Below are positions 22,340-31,439 of a DNA stretch of 36,868 bases, piece by piece; within the stretch, counting starts at the first letter, position 1; each line of letters opens with the position of its first letter. The stretch lies in assembly GCA_003523085.1 (NCBI GenBank), contig DPHD01000069.1, forward strand, positions 1 through 36,868, written 5' to 3'. The notes below the pieces were generated by a model, which searched no databases, was not told the DNA's origin, and saw only the letters and a list, made by a program, of their open reading frames with translations. A program made the position numbers and the translations under genes. Source of the stretch: Oceanospirillaceae bacterium (GTDB taxonomy: Bacteria > Pseudomonadota > Gammaproteobacteria > Pseudomonadales > Balneatricaceae).

Positions 22340-22618
22340 ATGGTTTCCACAGCACACGCACTGCACATATTGGTTAAGCACAAAGAAATTGCAGAAGATA
22401 TTATTAAGCAATTAGGCAAAGGCGCTAAGTTTCAAACCTTAGCTAAAAAGTATTCGTCATGCCCCTCGGGTAAAAAGGGTGGTGACTTAGGCGAGTTTCG
22501 ACAGGGTCAAATGGTGCCTAAGTTTGATAAAGTTGTATTTACCAGCGCCGTACAAGTGCCGCACTTAGTTAAGACTAAATTTGGTTGGCACGTAATAAAA
22601 GTGCTTTACCGAACATGA
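22340..22618 (+). CDS. ppiC: Parvulin-type peptidyl-prolyl isomerase PpiC
   Basis: A 92-residue stand-alone parvulin with no signal peptide, as in cytoplasmic PpiC. The domain signature 'ALHILVKHKEIAEDI', 'KYSSCPSGKKGGDLGEF' and 'KTKFGWHVIKVL' covers the full length. It catalyses cis-trans isomerisation of peptidyl-proline bonds. AAAAGG lies about nine bases before the ATG. It is the first core-type gene after the cassette region. Confidence 0.95.
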   Translation: MVSTAHALHILVKHKEIAEDIIKQLGKGAKFQTLAKKYSSCPSGKKGGDLGEFRQGQMVPKFDKVVFTSAVQVPHLVKTKFGWHVIKVLYRT

Positions 22619-22658
22619 GTTACAAGCAAACACCTAATCAGCGCTTAGACTAATCGTG

Positions 22659-22679
22659 AATGGGCAACAAGCGCCCATT
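22659..22679. other. Hairpin between ppiC and ydiJ
   Basis: AATGGGC and GCCCATT form a perfect 7-bp stem with a 7-base loop, 40 bases past ppiC. There is no T-run on either strand. It could be a weak or factor-dependent terminator, or a chance structure. Confidence 0.3.
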
Positions 22680-22728
22680 GAGTTAAACTCTAAGTTAAGC
22701 CAATAACCCGTGATAGACCCTCCTCACT

Positions 22729-25689
22729 ATGTCGAGCAAGCAGTTTCTTGAAGACCCTGCAGTCAATTTTGTAGATTTCTTAAATGCCTTAGACGAGGTT
22801 GGTTTTGAGGGCGAAATTAGCCCCCATCAAGCCGATCGTATTATCGCCTCCACAGACAACAGCGTGTATCAGCTTTTGCCCCAAGGGGTGCTTTATCCAA
22901 AGCATGAAGCAGACCTACAGGCGATCTTTAAACTGGCCGCCCAGTCCCGCTTTAAATCCATTTACTTTGCGCCCCGTGGTGGCGGTACAGGCACTAATGG
23001 CCAGTCTTTAACCGATGGCCTAGTGGTGGACTGTTCTAAACACCTCACATCGATTGTTGATATTGACCTTGAAGCGGGTTGGGTTAAAGTTCAAGCGGGT
23101 GTGATCCGTGACCAACTGAATGACTTTTTGCGGCCCCATGGAATGTTCTTTGCGCCCACTTTGTCCACCAGTAACCGTGCCACCTTAGGTGGCATGGCCA
23201 ATACCGATGCCTGCGGTCAGGGCTCACGTATTTATGGCCGCACCAGTAATCATGTGGTGAGCCTTAACCTGATACTGGCGGACGGCCAGCAGGTGACAAC
23301 CAAAGCCATGACACCACAAGGGCTGCAGCAACAGATTGACAAAGGTGGCCCGGTTGCACAGCTATACCGCCAAGTGAGTGGTTTGGTAGAGCAAAAACAA
23401 GACGCCATCAGCGTACGTTTTCCAGCACTTAATCGGTTTATGACGGGTTATAACTTGGCCCACATTAACACCGACAAGGGGTTTGATCTGGGTCGGCTTA
23501 TTTGTGGCTCCGAAGGCACTTTGGCGGTGGTCTCTGAACTGACCCTGAAACTCACGCCCATACCGCTGGCTAAGCAACTATTAGTGCTTGGATATGACTC
23601 CTTTGATGGGGCGCTGCGTGATGCAACCCAGTTGGTGCTACAAAACCCAGATGCCATTGAAACCATAGATGATACGATTCTCACCATGGCCCAGGACGAT
23701 GTGATTTGGCATCAAGTTAAGGATTACATCGCCTTCCCCGGCGCGGCACCGGTTGCGGCCATCAATCTAGTCGAATTTGGTGGCATGGATGCCGACCAGC
23801 TAGAACAAAAAATGAATGCGGTTTGCGCTCAACTTACTCAGTTGGGCATGCGCTACTGCCGCGTGTCAGACCCTAAAGGCATGGCCAGTTTATGGGAGTT
23901 ACGTAAAAAAGGTGTGGGTTTATTGGGCAACTTGCCGGGTAAGCGACGCCCCATAGCGTTTGTGGAAGACACCGCAGTACCGCCAGAAAATCTGGCCGAC
24001 TACATTGTTGAGTTTAGGCAGCTATTGGACGGCATGGGGGTGTCCTACGGCATGTTTGGCCATGTGGATGCCGGTTGTTTACATGTGCGCCCAGCCCTGA
24101 ATATGCGTGATCCAGAAGATGCGTTAAAACTCAAAGTAATCTCAGATTCTGTGCAGGCCTTGGTGCAAAAGTATGAAGGCGTTATGTGGGGTGAGCATGG
24201 CAAAGGTTTTCGCAGCGAGTATACCCAAGAGACCATTGGTGCAGAGCTGTATGAGGATATGCGACGTATAAAGGGTTGGTTTGATCCCCACAACCAACTT
24301 AACCCTGGTAAGATTTGTAGCCCCCTAGATTTTGCTGTTGCTCTGGTACAAGTAGATGATCCACGCACCCGTGGAGCGGCAGATCGCCAGCTAGGCGAAT
24401 CGATGGTTGAGCAATGGCAGCCGGTTGTTGCATGTAATGGCAATGGCGCGTGTTTCAATTATCAACCACAGGCGGCCATGTGCCCCTCGTACAAGGCCAC
24501 TAAGGATCGTGTGCAGTCGCCCAAGGGTAGGGCCAGTTTGTTGCGTGAATGGCTGCGGCAAGAAGCCACGGGTGGTGCCGACCCAGCGTTAGAGACTCAG
24601 GTGTACCAATCATTACAAACTTGTTTGGCATGTAAGGCGTGTACTACGGCTTGCCCAATCAAGGTGGATATACCGACTTATCGTAGCCGTTTTTTACAGC
24701 GCTATTTTGCCAGCCACAGGCGGCCATTATCGGACTACGCGGTGGCACTGGTGGAACCTATGGCTATGGTGACCAGCAAAGCCTCAAGACTAAGTAACTG
24801 GGCCCTGCAGTTAGGGGCAGGCCGTTGGTTAATAAAAAACTTGTTGGGCATGGTTAACTTACCGAAAATACACCCATATAAACTGTCTAAATTGACGGCC
24901 ATTGAGGGCGTAGAAGCGTGGCACCCACATAAGTTTAAAAATCTGTCTGACGCACAAAAGCGTCGATCTGTGGTCATAGTGCAGGATGTTTTTAGTAGCT
25001 GTTATGACTTGCCTCAAGTGCAAGGCATCTTGTCGTGTTTGGTGAAAATGGGTTTTACCCCCATGGTCATGCCACTTAAGGCATCGGCTAAGCCGCTTTA
25101 CGTTAAGGGGTTTTTAACAGCTTTTGAAAAGCAAGCCTCGGTGGTTGCCCAGCAGCTACAGCAGGTGCAGCAACAAGGGTTAACTTTGGTAGCAGTCGAT
25201 CCTAGTGTCGGCTTAACCTTTGGTGATGAATATCGTCAAGTATTGGGGCCAGATGCGGTCCCCGACGTCTTGCTGTTGCAGCAGTGGTTACATCAAGTGG
25301 AGGAGTTAATTAACTTACCTGCTGTTTCTGTTGCTCCAGACACGGTGCCAACCTTACTTGGACACTGCAGCGAAACAGCGCTAGTGGTGCAAGGTACTGC
25401 ACAATGGGTAGGTTTGTTTGCTAAGTTTGGTATTGCCTTAAACACACCGGCCACAGGTTGTTGTGGTATGGCGGGTACCTTTGGGCACGAACAAAAACAT
25501 CAAGCTATAGCTGCCAAACTTTATGCCATGAGTTGGCAGCAGCCAGTTAATGCCGCCCAAGGTGCTGTGCTGGCTACCGGCTATTCTTGCCGTAGCCAAA
25601 TAGCCCTACGTTCGGATCAACAACCGTTACATCCGTTAAATTACCTTAATCGTTGCTTAGCACAAGCTCAGGGTTCAAGGTTAAATTAA
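22729..25689 (+). CDS. ydiJ: FAD- and Fe-S-containing D-2-hydroxyglutarate dehydrogenase, YdiJ type
   Basis: A 986-residue protein fusing three parts: a PCMH-type FAD domain with 'PRGGGTGTNG' at 82-91 and 'TSNRATLGGM' near 147, a C-terminal FAD-oxidase domain ending 'FDPHNQLNPGKIC', and a ferredoxin/CCG region. Cluster ligands are seen in 'CLACKACTTACPIKVDIP' and the CCG motif in 'GCCGMAGTFGHE'. It is close to E. coli YdiJ (1,018 residues), which oxidises D-2-hydroxyglutarate to 2-oxoglutarate; D-lactate dehydrogenases of similar build are the alternative. No clear ribosome site precedes the start. The last 44 bases overlap the convergent ydbH gene. Confidence 0.9.
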   Translation: MSSKQFLEDPAVNFVDFLNALDEVGFEGEISPHQADRIIASTDNSVYQLLPQGVLYPKHEADLQAIFKLAAQSRFKSIYFAPRGGGTGTNGQSLTDGLVVDCSKHLTSIVDIDLEAGWVKVQAGVIRDQLNDFLRPHGMFFAPTLSTSNRATLGGMANTDACGQGSRIYGRTSNHVVSLNLILADGQQVTTKAMTPQGLQQQIDKGGPVAQLYRQVSGLVEQKQDAISVRFPALNRFMTGYNLAHINTDKGFDLGRLICGSEGTLAVVSELTLKLTPIPLAKQLLVLGYDSFDGALRDATQLVLQNPDAIETIDDTILTMAQDDVIWHQVKDYIAFPGAAPVAAINLVEFGGMDADQLEQKMNAVCAQLTQLGMRYCRVSDPKGMASLWELRKKGVGLLGNLPGKRRPIAFVEDTAVPPENLADYIVEFRQLLDGMGVSYGMFGHVDAGCLHVRPALNMRDPEDALKLKVISDSVQALVQKYEGVMWGEHGKGFRSEYTQETIGAELYEDMRRIKGWFDPHNQLNPGKICSPLDFAVALVQVDDPRTRGAADRQLGESMVEQWQPVVACNGNGACFNYQPQAAMCPSYKATKDRVQSPKGRASLLREWLRQEATGGADPALETQVYQSLQTCLACKACTTACPIKVDIPTYRSRFLQRYFASHRRPLSDYAVALVEPMAMVTSKASRLSNWALQLGAGRWLIKNLLGMVNLPKIHPYKLSKLTAIEGVEAWHPHKFKNLSDAQKRRSVVIVQDVFSSCYDLPQVQGILSCLVKMGFTPMVMPLKASAKPLYVKGFLTAFEKQASVVAQQLQQVQQQGLTLVAVDPSVGLTFGDEYRQVLGPDAVPDVLLLQQWLHQVEELINLPAVSVAPDTVPTLLGHCSETALVVQGTAQWVGLFAKFGIALNTPATGCCGMAGTFGHEQKHQAIAAKLYAMSWQQPVNAAQGAVLATGYSCRSQIALRSDQQPLHPLNYLNRCLAQAQGSRLN

Positions 25690-28330
25690 AGTCCACTGCA
25701 TGGCCGTCTTTAAAGTTGGGGTTGCTGCCCACTAGGTGAGTGGTTAGGGATAACCCTTGGTCTTCGTTGCGGCGCAATTTGGCAGTCAGTTGTTGGTAAT
25801 TAAAATGGCTTAATATTTCATGTAAATAGGCTGTTTTTGGGTCCGTTTCAGTAGTTTCTGCTGGCGCCAAACTCAGTAACCCCATTTGGCTGCTTGCTAG
25901 ATCTCCTTGCGCTAAAGTCCACGTTTGATTGGCGTTAGATCGGAGGTCGAGGTGCATGGTCAGCTTGCCAGACACCTTGCCTGTAGCCGATAGGTCTGGG
26001 CTTTTGGCTAAACTAAGCAATTGGTTGAGGTGTAAGTTTTGCAAGTTCAGGTGCAACTTATTGAGGCCTTGATGATTAATTTTGTTATTGTTGGCGAGTA
26101 GCCGGCCCCCCAGCCATTGCGCGTCAAATTTTTCGACCTGGTAATCTAACTTAGCCCAGCCTGTGGTCGTTAGCTCCGCGTGCGGCTGCAGAACTTTAAG
26201 GTTAGCGGTTGGACCCCAAATCAAGGTTTTTGCCCGCAGCGAATGCTGCCCGTGAATGCGCTCGTCATCGGCCTTATTACTGTCAAACTCAAACAAGCTG
26301 TAACCCGAAAGGCCAGCCACTTGAATGCTGTTATGGCGACCACTTACGGCATCATAATCTATCCTTTGCAACGCCTGAGTCTGGTCGTTGCTCCATTGCC
26401 AATCTCCGCGGTAGTCAACTGTACCAGAGGTAACGCCAAGGGCGAGTGGTAAGGGTAGAGGTAACAACTTATCAATGCGGCCAAGCTGGGGTAATAAGGG
26501 CGCTAGTTCAATGGCCTTGGCTTGGGCTGTTAATTGGTGATTAGCGGCGTTGGCCTGCCATGTGTATTGGCCATCAACGGCTGGGATGTAAGGCGGAAGT
26601 TGGGCGTCAAAGTTGACGGTTAGCTGGCCTTCTAGCCAGTTAAAGTCGCCTTGACTGACTGCATGAAAGGCAGGCCAATTGGCTATTTTTATGGCCGTAG
26701 GTTGTAGTTCAAAGCGACCTTGCGTGGGTCTATTATTCAATAATGAGGAACCTTGATTTACATTTACTGTGAGACCTTGGCTAGGAATAGACTCAGGCTT
26801 TAGCTGTAGGTCTATGTCTGACCAGGTCCAATAATCCTGTTTTGGTTGATAGGTTAGAGTCAGCGATTTGCCATTAGATAAATTGAGTTTGTCACTCGCG
26901 AACAGTTGGATAGAACCGGCCTGACGGCGGCTCTCTACCTGCGTGGCCGATACTTTGGAATGGGGCTGCATGATAAATTGCCATTGTTTTGGATCAAAGC
27001 TAAAGTCGACTTCGCTCAATAATTGCAACTGTCGCAGGTCGATGGGAAGTTGCGTCATCCACGGGTTTTCGTCGGCTTGAGCAAGGTAGTAGCCACTCAA
27101 GTTGGCATTGCCTTGCCATTGTCCTAAGGACTGTAGTTTAAGCTGCGATAACTGGCCAAATAACTGGTAAACAGAATGGGTGTTTTCTAAAGTGGCATTA
27201 ATATTGCCATTTAGTTCGATGGCTGGTGCGCTAGCGAGCAGGCCTGTTGATTCTACCAACGTTATTGACACTGGGCTGTCGGCGTTGAGGGTTAGTTTAG
27301 CTTGCTGCAGCAACAGGGATTGGTACAAGTTTGGGTCTATGTTGGTATTGTTCCAATTGGGCATTATTCTTAATTGGCTGCCTTCGTTAAGTCGCCACTG
27401 TGGTTTGGCCGAGGCCGATAATATATGCGTAAAGCTGGCGTCTAAATCAAGTTCTTTAGCCATGGGGCTACTGGCTTTAAACTGTATCTGGCTTTGTAAT
27501 TCGCCTTCTGCTGCTGCGGATATAAGGCTTAAGTTGGCCGTTTCGTATGAATCAATGGGTAAATTAAGTTGCCAGTGGCTGTTGAGGCGGCCAGTATTGA
27601 TGGTTAGCTCGCCCAGGGCGCTAGGCCACCAGCGACCCAACAAAGTTTGGCTAAAGGGCAGGTTGATGGCGGCCTGACCTTGCCAGCTATAGTGGGTGCC
27701 TTGACGCTTAACTGAAGAGGTTATTTTGGCTACCGGTGAGGTGCTTGTTTGGGTAAATAGTTTGGCCTCTACTTGATCGCTATGACCTAACGCAGCGTCG
27801 ATGTAGGTATCAATTTGGCTTTCGTTAGAGATGCGTGCGAGCAGTTTTAGGCTATCGTCTTGGTGCCTGAGGTTACCGGCCAACTGTACCTTCTTTTGTG
27901 AGTTAGATGCATTCAGAACAAGCTTTTCGATGCTGAATTTAGGCCAAAATGGCAACCATTGACTGGGTATAAGCGCTAAAGCTGGGATTTGGTTTAGATT
28001 ATTAGTATCTGTCTCTAATTCAATGTGTGCGCTTTGTACTACCACTGTCGGCCACTGTTGGGCTTTTAGAGACTGCCAAGAGTAGTTTAATTCTAGGTTA
28101 GTTAAGCTGGCCCTATAGGCGAGGGTTGGTTGTGCCTGATGCCAACTGAGGTCATCAACGTGCCAGCTTTTGTGGCTGGGATAACCCACCTTGAGCTCTA
28201 GACCCTGCCAATTTATAGGTTGCACATAGACGGCTAGGGCAGTGGGCACCCACAGCGGAATTGCAGCGTAACCGATGCACACAATAAGCACCAAGGGAAG
28301 TAACAGGTAGCGGAGTAAAAACCTTAACAT
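25646..28330 (-). CDS. ydbH: YdbH-like intermembrane transport protein (AsmA/TamB-type)
   Basis: An 894-residue protein with one N-terminal membrane anchor ('LLRYLLLPLVLIVCIGYAAI') and a very long beta-strand-rich periplasmic body without Cys in most of its length, as in AsmA-like bridge proteins. The C-terminal part with 'KVSGKLTMHLDLRSN' and 'HEILSHFNYQQLTAKL' resembles the DctA-YdbH domain. YdbH in E. coli works with TamB and YhdP in carrying phospholipids to the outer membrane. Small partners (YnbE, YdbL) usually found beside it are absent here. It ends inside ydiJ and is followed upstream by nth. Confidence 0.78.
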   Translation of the reverse strand: MLRFLLRYLLLPLVLIVCIGYAAIPLWVPTALAVYVQPINWQGLELKVGYPSHKSWHVDDLSWHQAQPTLAYRASLTNLELNYSWQSLKAQQWPTVVVQSAHIELETDTNNLNQIPALALIPSQWLPFWPKFSIEKLVLNASNSQKKVQLAGNLRHQDDSLKLLARISNESQIDTYIDAALGHSDQVEAKLFTQTSTSPVAKITSSVKRQGTHYSWQGQAAINLPFSQTLLGRWWPSALGELTINTGRLNSHWQLNLPIDSYETANLSLISAAAEGELQSQIQFKASSPMAKELDLDASFTHILSASAKPQWRLNEGSQLRIMPNWNNTNIDPNLYQSLLLQQAKLTLNADSPVSITLVESTGLLASAPAIELNGNINATLENTHSVYQLFGQLSQLKLQSLGQWQGNANLSGYYLAQADENPWMTQLPIDLRQLQLLSEVDFSFDPKQWQFIMQPHSKVSATQVESRRQAGSIQLFASDKLNLSNGKSLTLTYQPKQDYWTWSDIDLQLKPESIPSQGLTVNVNQGSSLLNNRPTQGRFELQPTAIKIANWPAFHAVSQGDFNWLEGQLTVNFDAQLPPYIPAVDGQYTWQANAANHQLTAQAKAIELAPLLPQLGRIDKLLPLPLPLALGVTSGTVDYRGDWQWSNDQTQALQRIDYDAVSGRHNSIQVAGLSGYSLFEFDSNKADDERIHGQHSLRAKTLIWGPTANLKVLQPHAELTTTGWAKLDYQVEKFDAQWLGGRLLANNNKINHQGLNKLHLNLQNLHLNQLLSLAKSPDLSATGKVSGKLTMHLDLRSNANQTWTLAQGDLASSQMGLLSLAPAETTETDPKTAYLHEILSHFNYQQLTAKLRRNEDQGLSLTTHLVGSNPNFKDGHAVDFNLTLNPELVLSND

Positions 28331-28407
28331 ACGGGGGTATCAGAACTTTTAGTTATTGTATTTTGAGCTAAGTATGGTCCAGTTTAAAACAAATGCCAAG
28401 TGTTGGC

Positions 28408-29049
28408 TTAATCCATGTCACTGGTTTTGTTTTTGAATTCACAAAGGTCTTCAATGAGGCAGGAACCACAGCGTGGTTTGCGGGCGATACACACGTATCG
28501 ACCATGCAGAATCATCCAGTGGTGGGCATCTAGTAGATAGGCTTTGGGCACAAATTTAAGTAATTTACGCTCGACTTCTACCACGTCTTTGCCAGGGGCC
28601 ACTCGGGTACGGTTAGACCAGCGGAAAATATGTGTATCCACGGCCATGGCAATTTGCCTAAACGCAGTGTTAAGCACTACATTGGCGGTTTTCCGGCCTA
28701 CACCGGGTAGGGCTTCGAGGGCCTCACGTTGATCGGGTACTTGGCCCTGATGTAAGTCCACCAACATTTGTGCCGCCATGATGACGTTGTTAGCTTTGCT
28801 GTTGTACAGGCCAATGGTTTTAATGTGTTGTTTAAGCTCGTCTAAGCCTAATTCGAGCATGGCTTGAGGAGAATTGGCCACCTTAAACAAGTGTTTGGTG
28901 GCCTTGTTGACGCTCACGTCGGTGGCTTGGGCGGATAGCGCTACCGCTACCAAGAGTTCGTAATGGTTGCTGTAATTAAGCTCGGTTACGGGGTTGGGGT
29001 TGTCATCCCGTAAGCGTGCAAAAATTTGTTCTCGTTTAGCCTTGTTCAT
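28408..29049 (-). CDS. nth: Endonuclease III, DNA glycosylase/AP lyase
   Basis: A 213-residue enzyme. It removes oxidised pyrimidines and cuts the AP site. The helix-hairpin-helix 'LPGVGRKTANVVL' carries catalytic Lys120, 'VDTHIFR' carries Asp138, and the [4Fe-4S] ligands are Cys187, Cys194, Cys197 and Cys203; all numbers agree with E. coli Nth. It lies 11 bases downstream of rnfE, the same rnf-nth order seen in enterobacteria and other gammaproteobacteria, so it is probably part of that operon. Confidence 0.97.
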   Translation of the reverse strand: MNKAKREQIFARLRDDNPNPVTELNYSNHYELLVAVALSAQATDVSVNKATKHLFKVANSPQAMLELGLDELKQHIKTIGLYNSKANNVIMAAQMLVDLHQGQVPDQREALEALPGVGRKTANVVLNTAFRQIAMAVDTHIFRWSNRTRVAPGKDVVEVERKLLKFVPKAYLLDAHHWMILHGRYVCIARKPRCGSCLIEDLCEFKNKTSDMD

Positions 29050-29060
29050 GTGCGCAAAGG

Positions 29061-29771
29061 TTAAGCGATGGTGCCGGTCACGCGAACACGCTTACTGCCC
29101 GGGTCGATGTGTGGCTGTAGCGAGAGGTGTTTGTTGGCCTGATATTGGTCATAGGTGTTCTTTGCCGCAATGATCAGCCCCATACCCACAAAAGCGCCCG
29201 GCGGTAATACGGCAAACAGGAAGCCGCGGTAGTCCTCAATAATTACCCAAGTCCAATTTTGGGCCATCGGGCCTAACAATAAGTGCATGTCGGCAAATAG
29301 TGTGCCTTGGCCAAGTAACTCGCGCATGGCGCCTAGCAATACTAATACGGCGGCAAAACCCAGGCCCATGCTCAAACCATCTAATACCGCCAAGTGAGGC
29401 GGGTTTTTGCGAGCATAGGCATCAGCACGCCCTAAAATGGCACAATTAGTCACAATTAAGGGTATAAATATGCCTAAGATTTGATATAACTCATAGGTCA
29501 GTGCCTGCATGGTGAGTTCGGCAATGGTCACCAAGGCGGCAATTATCATTACGAACACCGGTAAGCGAATGTCATCGGCCACTTTGTTGCGGATCAGCGA
29601 AACTAAAAGGTTGGAGCCCACCAATACCAGTAAGGTCGCAAAACCCAACCCCAAGGCATTGACAACACTACCGGTGACGGCCAATAGTGGACACAGACCC
29701 AACAGTTGAACGAGGGCCGGGTTGTTGTTCCACAGGCCGTCCATTACTAGTTTAGATTGATCTTCTGTCAT
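29061..29771 (-). CDS. rnfE: Ion-translocating oxidoreductase complex subunit RnfE
   Basis: A 236-residue inner-membrane protein with about six helices, homologous to RnfA. 'LVQLLGLCPLLAVTGSV' and 'IFIPLIVTNCAILGRADAYA' hold the conserved Cys of the RnfA/RnfE pair, which together bind an iron-sulphur cluster inside the membrane. The complex couples electron flow between ferredoxin and NAD to ion movement. It starts three bases after the rnfG stop and its C-terminal tail after the last helix is hydrophilic and basic. Confidence 0.96.
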   Translation of the reverse strand: MTEDQSKLVMDGLWNNNPALVQLLGLCPLLAVTGSVVNALGLGFATLLVLVGSNLLVSLIRNKVADDIRLPVFVMIIAALVTIAELTMQALTYELYQILGIFIPLIVTNCAILGRADAYARKNPPHLAVLDGLSMGLGFAAVLVLLGAMRELLGQGTLFADMHLLLGPMAQNWTWVIIEDYRGFLFAVLPPGAFVGMGLIIAAKNTYDQYQANKHLSLQPHIDPGSKRVRVTGTIA

Positions 29772-29774
29772 GCT

Positions 29775-30422
29775 TTAATCCGCTTGTGTGTTGGGGTAAA
29801 AGGAGGATTGTTGTTGCTCATGATAACGCAGGCTTTTGTGTACGGCTGAAACGACGGCGCGTGGGGTAATGGTGGCGCCAGTAAAACCATCAAATAGGCC
29901 GCCGTCTTTAGTCACTGCCCACTCATCAGTGGTGGTGTTGGTTAGCGAGTGGCCAATAAACCCATCGATCCAAGCTGATTTTTTACGCTCAACTTTGTCA
30001 CCCAGCCCCGGTGTTTCTTTGTGCTCTAGTACTCGTACGCCTTGGATAACACCGTCACGGCTGAGGCCAACAAGCATTGAAATGTCGCCGCTGTAACCAT
30101 CTTTGGCCACCACAGGCAGCACGATACCTTGGGCGACATGGTTTTTAATGGCGGCGTAGCCGAGGCTGTGTTCAACCACGTCAAGCTGGTCTGCGTGGGC
30201 TAGGGTAATTGGCGATGCTAATAAACTTTGATCATACAGTGCCGGCGACATCACCGCCTCTAAAGCGCGTGCTTTGGCTGCGGCTTTGTTGGCAGCAATG
30301 GCATCACTGCCAGCTACGTAGGTCAGGCTAATGGCGGTGGCGGTGACAATCGCAAACACGCCCAAACTGAGTGCGCCATTACGAATCGAGGCGCCAAGGC
30401 TAGTGGGCGTATCAGCGCTCAT
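29775..30422 (-). CDS. rnfG: Rnf complex subunit RnfG, covalent FMN protein
   Basis: A 215-residue protein with one N-terminal membrane helix (about residues 14-36) and a periplasmic FMN-binding domain. The flavinylation motif is seen in 'DGFTGATITPRAV', with the last Thr of TGAT as FMN acceptor. 'HKETPGLGDKVE' is a family hallmark. The start was set at 30422 since AAGGAA lies nine bases before it; a longer frame begins 17 codons earlier inside rnfD. With this start it overlaps rnfD by 11 bases. Confidence 0.94.
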   Translation of the reverse strand: MSADTPTSLGASIRNGALSLGVFAIVTATAISLTYVAGSDAIAANKAAAKARALEAVMSPALYDQSLLASPITLAHADQLDVVEHSLGYAAIKNHVAQGIVLPVVAKDGYSGDISMLVGLSRDGVIQGVRVLEHKETPGLGDKVERKKSAWIDGFIGHSLTNTTTDEWAVTKDGGLFDGFTGATITPRAVVSAVHKSLRYHEQQQSSFYPNTQAD

Positions 30423-31437
30423 TTTTTTCGTTTCCTTGGTGGCCATAGGCTTTAGGTTGAGTATAGGTGTCAATTAAAGGTGCGGCTAGGTTCATGAGTA
30501 AAATGGCAAACGCAAAGGCGTCCGGGTAGGCACCGTAGCTACGAATAATAAACACCAGCAGGCCCACTCCGGCACCAAAAATTAACTTGCCTTTACGGCT
30601 TGTGGCACTGGTGACTGGATCGGTGACGATAAAGAAGGCGGCAAGCATGGTGGCGCCGCTCAATAGATGTTGGCTTGCCGAGGGATAAAGATCTGGCTCT
30701 CCCATGTGGAATAGGCCAGCGCACAGGCCCAGGCTAACGAGCATTGCTACGGGTGCATGCCAGGTGAATATACGTAACGCCAATAAACCCAAACCGCCCA
30801 CTAGGTAGGCTGCGTTAATCCATGCGCTGGCACTTAGTCCGAGGCCGAGTAGGGGGTTGGTGGCGGCTAATTCGCCTAAGGTCAGGCCTTTGGGGTGGCG
30901 CATAAGGTCCAATGGTGTGGCTTGAGTGTAGCCGTCTATGCCACCGCTCACAGTCTCGCTCCAAAACCACTGCCACTGTTGGGCAAGATTTAACGTGGTG
31001 TCGGTACTTGCCCATTGGGTCATGGATACAGGGAAGGCGATCAAGCACAGGGCATAACCCACCATGGCTGGGTTAAAGGGGTTGTTGCCTAAGCCACCAT
31101 AGAGGTGTTTAGCAAATACGATGGCAAACAATACCGCAACTAATGTAAGCCACCAAGGGCTAAAGGGTGGTAATGCAAGGGCCAGTAAGAAAGCCGTGAC
31201 TAAGGCACTGCCATCACAAATGTAAGGTTTAATGGGGCGTTTTCTTAGCCACAGTACCAGGGCTTCAAAGCCCACCGCCAGTACACAAGCCCAAATCAAG
31301 TTAATAAGGGTGCCATAACCAAACCAATAACTTTGTGCCAGCAGACCTGGCACGGTGGCCAGTAATACCCACATCATGACGCGCGAGGTGCGGTTTAAAC
31401 TGTGGTGGTGGGGCGACGATAGGTTGAGTAACGCCAT
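30412..31437 (-). CDS. rnfD: Rnf complex subunit RnfD, covalent FMN membrane protein
   Basis: A 341-residue inner-membrane protein with about nine helices. The FMN attachment motif SGAT is seen in 'HLLSGATMLAAFFI', followed by 'VTDPVTSATSRKGKLIFG', diagnostic of RnfD/NqrB. 'GGLGNNPFNPAMVGYAL' is another family block. It starts three bases after the rnfC stop. It carries electrons through the membrane within the Rnf complex. Confidence 0.96.
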   Translation of the reverse strand: MALLNLSSPHHHSLNRTSRVMMWVLLATVPGLLAQSYWFGYGTLINLIWACVLAVGFEALVLWLRKRPIKPYICDGSALVTAFLLALALPPFSPWWLTLVAVLFAIVFAKHLYGGLGNNPFNPAMVGYALCLIAFPVSMTQWASTDTTLNLAQQWQWFWSETVSGGIDGYTQATPLDLMRHPKGLTLGELAATNPLLGLGLSASAWINAAYLVGGLGLLALRIFTWHAPVAMLVSLGLCAGLFHMGEPDLYPSASQHLLSGATMLAAFFIVTDPVTSATSRKGKLIFGAGVGLLVFIIRSYGAYPDAFAFAILLMNLAAPLIDTYTQPKAYGHQGNEKNER

Positions 31438-31439
31438 AA

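Noticed and set aside
24045..24458. 137-codon minus-strand frame inside ydiJ
   Set aside because: Overlaps conserved FAD-domain coding sequence; no start context.
27180..27677. 165-codon plus-strand frame opposite ydbH
   Set aside because: Inside a well-supported long gene on the other strand; composition reflects the antisense of its Leu/Gln-rich sequence.
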